Below the pieces are notes generated by a model. That model made no database searches, was not told the DNA's origin, and was given only the letters and a program-made list of their open reading frames with translations. From Selenomonas sp. (GTDB taxonomy: Bacteria > Bacillota_C > Negativicutes > Selenomonadales > Selenomonadaceae): DNA of 10,032 nt. Location of the stretch: contig NZ_JAILPX010000109.1 of assembly GCF_024699275.1 (NCBI RefSeq), positions 1 through 10,032 on the forward strand, given 5' to 3'. Of the stretch, positions 7,072 to 10,032 are shown piece by piece. Numbering within the stretch: position 1 is the stretch's first letter; each line of letters begins with the position of its first letter. A program made the translations under genes and the position numbers.

Positions 7072-7100
7072 ATAATATACCCCCATCGGGTATTTGTCAA
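7072..7100 (-). promoter_or_regulatory. csoR-copA promoter
   Basis: On the minus strand, TTGACA (7095-7100) and TATTAT (7072-7077) are separated by 17 nt. The spacer is filled by CsoR operator 1, so repressor binding would exclude RNA polymerase. Confidence 0.85.
7077..7093. promoter_or_regulatory. CsoR operator 1
   Basis: ATACCCCCATCGGGTAT occupies the region between the -35 and -10 boxes. It matches the known CsoR operator pattern better than operator 2, with a GGG on the right half. Confidence 0.9.
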
Positions 7101-7127
7101 GGAAAAATGATAGATATTCTCAGTAAA

Positions 7128-7162
7128 ATAAGGTGTGAACAAACAGCTTATTCACACCTTAT
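7128..7162 (-). terminator. Intrinsic terminator of the LysR-type gene
   Basis: A perfect 12-bp stem (7128-7139 with 7151-7162, AAGGTGTGAA/TTCACACCTT at its core) encloses an 11-nt loop. On the minus strand it ends in TTATTTTA, a short U-rich tail. It lies 27 nt after the LysR-type gene stop and insulates the csoR promoter. Confidence 0.75.
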
Positions 7163-7189
7163 CTACCCTACAATAGATTTCCCTAAAAA

Positions 7190-8065
7190 TCACCGATCTG
7201 CAACAAAATCCCGGAAACGGCAGGCCTCGGTACTTAAATGCCTGCCATGGGGAAAAGTTAATGCCACAATACTCCTAAGCGGTCTGTTTAACCGTTTAAG
7301 ACATACGCCTTGCAGATTAAAGGCCCGTAAATCCTTTTCCATAAGCAGGGCCACACCGGCATTTGCCGCCACAAAGCCAACAATGGTTTCAATACGGGTA
7401 AAAGCCTGACGGATTCTGGGTGTAAACCCCGCCCGTTTGCAGGCCTGTCGTACAGCATGTCGCGGCGAATCGCCCACATCCAGCAGAAAGAAATCCTCTG
7501 CAGTAAGATCCCCTAAATCGACGTTTTCAATCCGGGCCAGCCTGTGCCGGGTACTGAGGACAAGAACCAGTTCGTCTTGTGCCAGTTCAATGGCTTTATA
7601 ACTTTCACCGTCTAAAAGTTCTGTACGGACAATGGCCAGGTCCACCAGCCCATCATCTAAAAGTTTTAAAACATAATCCCCTTTCTCTTCGATGAAGTTC
7701 AACTGAATCTGCGGATTTTCCTGATGAAAAGCCAGGATTTTCTTATGAATATCGTATTGGGCCAAGATGGGAATCGTGCCAATGGTCAGGGAACACTTTT
7801 GCCCATCGAGGCCATTCTGTAAACGGCGGATTATCGCGTCATGCTTAGCCACGGCCTCCCGGGCAAATACCTCAAAATCCATGCCAGCACTGGTAACATG
7901 CAAAGTGCGGCCGCTGCGATCAAAGAGAGACACCCCTACTTCCTTTTCCAGCTGCCCGATGTGCTTAGACAGCGAAGATTGCGAAATAAACAAGGATTCC
8001 GCCGCCAGCGTCATCTGTTTGCAGTCATAGACAGCTAAAAAGTACTTGATTTGTTCAATATCCAT
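7190..8065 (-). CDS. LysR-type transcriptional regulator, probable tannase regulator
   Basis: The 291-residue protein has the standard LysR layout: an N-terminal winged helix-turn-helix (residues 1-60, with FLAVYDCKQMTLAAESLFIS, then QSSLSKHIGQLEKEVGVSLF), a linker helix, and a periplasmic-binding-protein-like effector domain (about 88-291). An AAGGAGA ribosome site lies 5 nt before the ATG at 8065. The gene diverges from the tannase gene, and the 140-bp gap holds several inverted repeats. By the usual LysR rule it regulates the neighbour and itself, possibly in response to a phenolic acid such as gallate. The effector is a guess from context, as the binding domain gives no clear signature. 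Confidence 0.92.
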   Translation of the reverse strand: MDIEQIKYFLAVYDCKQMTLAAESLFISQSSLSKHIGQLEKEVGVSLFDRSGRTLHVTSAGMDFEVFAREAVAKHDAIIRRLQNGLDGQKCSLTIGTIPILAQYDIHKKILAFHQENPQIQLNFIEEKGDYVLKLLDDGLVDLAIVRTELLDGESYKAIELAQDELVLVLSTRHRLARIENVDLGDLTAEDFFLLDVGDSPRHAVRQACKRAGFTPRIRQAFTRIETIVGFVAANAGVALLMEKDLRAFNLQGVCLKRLNRPLRSIVALTFPHGRHLSTEACRFRDFVADR

Positions 8066-8095
8066 AGCAATCTCCTTCAGCGAAAATTTAGCCTA

Positions 8096-8101
8096 ATCAT
8101 A
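8096..8101 (-). promoter_or_regulatory. Likely -10 box of the LysR-type gene
   Basis: TATGAT on the minus strand lies 30 nt before the start codon. No convincing -35 box is seen at 16-18 nt, and the inverted repeat at 8107-8119 occupies that space, which suits a weak or autoregulated promoter. Confidence 0.35.
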
Positions 8102-8106
8102 ACACA

Positions 8107-8159
8107 TTCCATTTTGGAAAGGAACGTTTCCGGGTTGGAATTGCTAAAAAAAGCATTCC
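8107..8159. promoter_or_regulatory. Cluster of TTCC/GGAA inverted repeats, candidate LysR sites
   Basis: Three inverted repeats lie in tandem: TTCCA-TTT-TGGAA (8107-8119), GGAA-CGT-TTCC (8121-8131), and GGAATTGCT/AGCATTCC (8137-8145 with 8152-8159). All are built from the same TTCC/GGAA half-site. The third overlaps the tannase -35 box. Binding by the divergent LysR protein is inferred. Confidence 0.5.
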
Positions 8160-8169
8160 GCTTTACAAT
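8141..8169 (+). promoter_or_regulatory. Probable tannase promoter
   Basis: TTGCTA (8141-8146) and TACAAT (8164-8169) are separated by 17 nt. The -35 box is weak, as expected for an activator-dependent promoter. Transcription would start near 8176, 30 nt before the ATG. Confidence 0.55.
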
Positions 8170-8205
8170 CAAGAACAGAATAAATAGAAAAAGAGGCATG
8201 CGCAA

Positions 8206-9855
8206 ATGAAATTACAACAATGCATTCTCTGCGGTCTGCTGGCCAGCGGTCTGGCTGTCCCCGTCAGCGGTACGGCTTCCATGGCACCGGCTGGTGAACT
8301 TCCTGCAGTCCAAATGGCAGGAACCACCAGTCAGGCAGCAGCAAAAACCTACACGCTGGACTTTGACGCCAGTAAGAATTATACCGATGAGTCCATGCAC
8401 ATCAAGGATACCGCGGTAAAATACCGTGCTTACCGCAACGTAGTCTATGTAGCACACCCCAAAAACGTGGCTTCAGAATCGATGAATATCTTCATTCCCG
8501 CAGCTTACTTGGAGGATGGTACCGTAAATGGCTATACCAAGGAAACGGCTCCGATATTCCTTCCCAACAACGTCGGCGGATATATGCCGGGCCGATCCGG
8601 TGAACCTCAGGAAAAAGATCCCATGGGAGATGGTGCCAATGCGATACTAACTGCCCTGTCCAAAGGCTACGTAGTCGCTGCTCCTGCCATTCGCGGCCGC
8701 ACGACCCTTGGCGATGACGGCAAAAGCTATGTAGGCAAAGCTCCCGCCTTTATCGTGGACTACAAGGCTGCCGTCCGTTACCTGCGCCACAACAAGAAGA
8801 AACTGCCCGCCGGGGATACAGAAAAAATCATCACCAACGGCACCAGTGCCGGTGGTGCCCTGTCCGCCCTCCTTGGCGCAACAGGTAATGCCAAGGAATA
8901 TGCGCCTTACTTAAAAGAAATTGGCGCCGCAGAGGAACGGGACGATATTTTTGCCTCCAGCGATTACTGTCCCATCACCAATCTGGAACACGCTGACATG
9001 GCTTATGAATGGATGTTTAACGGCGTCAATTCCTATTACATGGCCACATGGCAGTTGCAGGATTTAGCCAATCGCGGCATGCCATCCCCCGGTGAAAAGC
9101 CCAAGGATAAGCCGGCAGGCCAGCCGCCCCAGCCGCTGGATGCAAACGCCGCCAATCATCCCACGGCCAGCAAGCAGAAGGTAACGATGACCAAAGAGGA
9201 AATCACCGTGTCCAAGGTTTTAAAGGATGCTTTCCCTGCCTATGTGAACAGCTTGCACTTAAAAGATGAGCAGGGAAAACCGCTGACCTTGGATAAAAAC
9301 GGGCAGGGCTCTTTCCGGGATTATATCAAAGGAAAATACATACAATCAGCTCAGGATGCCTTAAACCGTGGCCTTGATGTATCCCGTGCAAAATGGGTAA
9401 AGGTAAAAAACGGTCAGGTTGTGGACGTGGACCTGGATGCTTATCCCGCTGCCGTTACCCGCATGAAAGCTGCACCGGCCTTTGATAAACTGGATTTAAG
9501 CTCTGCAGAAAACGATGAGTTTGGCACCGAAGCCAACGTGCCGAAACACTTCTCGATCATTTCCCAACAGTACGAAAGCAAACAAGGGGAAATGGCTGAC
9601 CAGGGAACCATAAAACTCATGAATCCCCTAAGTTTCATCGGCAACGGCAATGCCACCACCGCCAAGCACTATCGCATCCGTCACGGCGCCATTGACCGGG
9701 ATACGACACTGGCTATTCCCGCAATCTTAGCCTTGAAACTGGAAAACAATGGTGTGGATGTAGATTTCTATTCCCCGTGGAACAAAGGCCATGCCGGTGA
9801 TTACGATTTACTGGAACTGTTCAACTGGATGGACAGCATTTGCAAAGCAAAATAA
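8206..9855 (+). CDS. Exported bacterial tannase (tannin acylhydrolase), TanLp/subtype-B type
   Basis: The 549-residue alpha/beta hydrolase has an N-terminal signal peptide (residues 1 to about 22-26; hydrophobic core ILCGLLASGLAVPV; cleavage perhaps after VSG or SMA), so it is exported. The nucleophile is S214 in GTSAGGALSALLG. D497 and H529 complete the triad. D499, K421 and E435 match the gallate-binding Asp421, Lys343 and Glu357 that I recall for L. plantarum tannase, with identical spacing to the catalytic Asp (419) and His (451). This makes tannase more likely than a general feruloyl esterase. The Ser-to-Asp distance is 27 residues longer than in TanLp. A Pro/Lys-rich stretch at about 293-325, in the expected lid domain, probably accounts for this. 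It would release gallate from gallotannins or alkyl gallates. The AGAGG site is 9 nt before the ATG. It diverges from the LysR-type gene; no gallate decarboxylase gene is in view. Confidence 0.9.
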   Translation: MKLQQCILCGLLASGLAVPVSGTASMAPAGELPAVQMAGTTSQAAAKTYTLDFDASKNYTDESMHIKDTAVKYRAYRNVVYVAHPKNVASESMNIFIPAAYLEDGTVNGYTKETAPIFLPNNVGGYMPGRSGEPQEKDPMGDGANAILTALSKGYVVAAPAIRGRTTLGDDGKSYVGKAPAFIVDYKAAVRYLRHNKKKLPAGDTEKIITNGTSAGGALSALLGATGNAKEYAPYLKEIGAAEERDDIFASSDYCPITNLEHADMAYEWMFNGVNSYYMATWQLQDLANRGMPSPGEKPKDKPAGQPPQPLDANAANHPTASKQKVTMTKEEITVSKVLKDAFPAYVNSLHLKDEQGKPLTLDKNGQGSFRDYIKGKYIQSAQDALNRGLDVSRAKWVKVKNGQVVDVDLDAYPAAVTRMKAAPAFDKLDLSSAENDEFGTEANVPKHFSIISQQYESKQGEMADQGTIKLMNPLSFIGNGNATTAKHYRIRHGAIDRDTTLAIPAILALKLENNGVDVDFYSPWNKGHAGDYDLLELFNWMDSICKAK

Positions 9856-9891
9856 CGTATAGCTCATCATAACGAAAAAGTTAAGACTGTA

Positions 9892-10032
9892 AAATTGCAG
9901 TTTGTCGCTGTTACTGCGCGCTTTCTTTTTTTGTTACAGCGCAGTTGGCGCGGAGGTGGTAATACTTTTCGCCGTCCCACTAAATGGCCCACAAGCAAAC
10001 ATATGGGCTTTTTAGCCACCTGCGCCGGGCAG
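9892..10032 (+). repeat. Structured dispersed repeat, right copy (terminal inverted repeat)
   Basis: This is the exact inverted copy of 1-141, beginning 36 nt after the tannase stop codon. The 9856-9891 spacer holds no recognisable element. Read in this direction the repeat runs through a T-rich tract (CTTTCTTTTTTTG), then the folded part with stem 9947-9959/10016-10026. The T-run follows only weak potential stems (GCAGT/ACTGC), so a role as a tannase terminator is possible but not shown. Confidence 0.95.

Noticed and set aside
8107..8159. Short repeated TTCC/GGAA units as a CRISPR-like or direct-repeat array
   Set aside because: The units are 4-9 bp inverted half-sites without regular spacers, and lie in a divergent promoter, which fits regulator binding sites.
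1..10032. Terminal inverted repeats as ends of a transposon or linear plasmid
   Set aside because: There is no transposase, recombinase or replication gene. The content is housekeeping-like regulation and catabolism. The repeat ends coincide with the window ends at a k-mer-like length, so a contig break at a dispersed repeat is simpler.

Overview
The window is a piece of an ordinary bacterial chromosome carrying four small accessory or metabolic modules. There are no transposase, integrase, phage, CRISPR, rRNA or tRNA genes. Strong AGGAGG-type ribosome binding sites, AT-rich intergenic promoters and Firmicutes-type regulators (ArsR-like, CsoR), together with a LacY/CscB-class proton symporter and an exported tannase, suggest an anaerobic gut or rumen Firmicute. 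A diderm Negativicute such as Selenomonas or Mitsuokella would fit best, but this is an inference from gene content with moderate confidence at most.

Layout. (1) 1-141 and 9892-10032 are perfect inverted copies of one structured repeat, so the window both begins and ends inside it. (2) 155-1502, minus strand: an ArsR-type winged-helix regulator followed by a small YaeR/GloA2-like VOC protein. (3) 1735-3985, plus strand, divergent from the regulator: a cytoplasmic GH43 arabinofuranosidase and a LacY-type permease overlapping by 8 nt. Both divergent promoters carry a similar inverted repeat, a good candidate operator for the ArsR-like protein. (4) 3986-4094: two hairpins separate converging transcripts. 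(5) 4109-7100, minus strand: a copper homeostasis operon, csoR-copA, behind a promoter with two CsoR-type operators. The CopA protein ends in a complete CopZ-like domain that has its own in-frame ATG and Shine-Dalgarno sequence. (6) 7190-9855: a LysR-type regulator diverging from a secreted subtype-B tannase, with a cluster of TTCC/GGAA inverted repeats between them.

How the parts work together. The permease would import short arabinose-containing (or related) oligosaccharides, the GH43 enzyme would hydrolyse them in the cytoplasm, and the ArsR-like regulator probably senses the sugar. The exported tannase would release gallate from plant gallotannins or gallate esters under LysR control. CsoR releases the csoR-copA promoter when Cu(I) rises, and CopA exports copper. 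The gene set fits a plant-polymer and polyphenol environment. All large genes are intact and I saw no frameshift. I do not see a new defence or mobile system. The most interesting points are the terminal inverted repeat, the CopA-CopZ fusion with its possible internal start, the altered sugar-site residues in the permease, and the paired operator candidates of the ArsR-like regulator.
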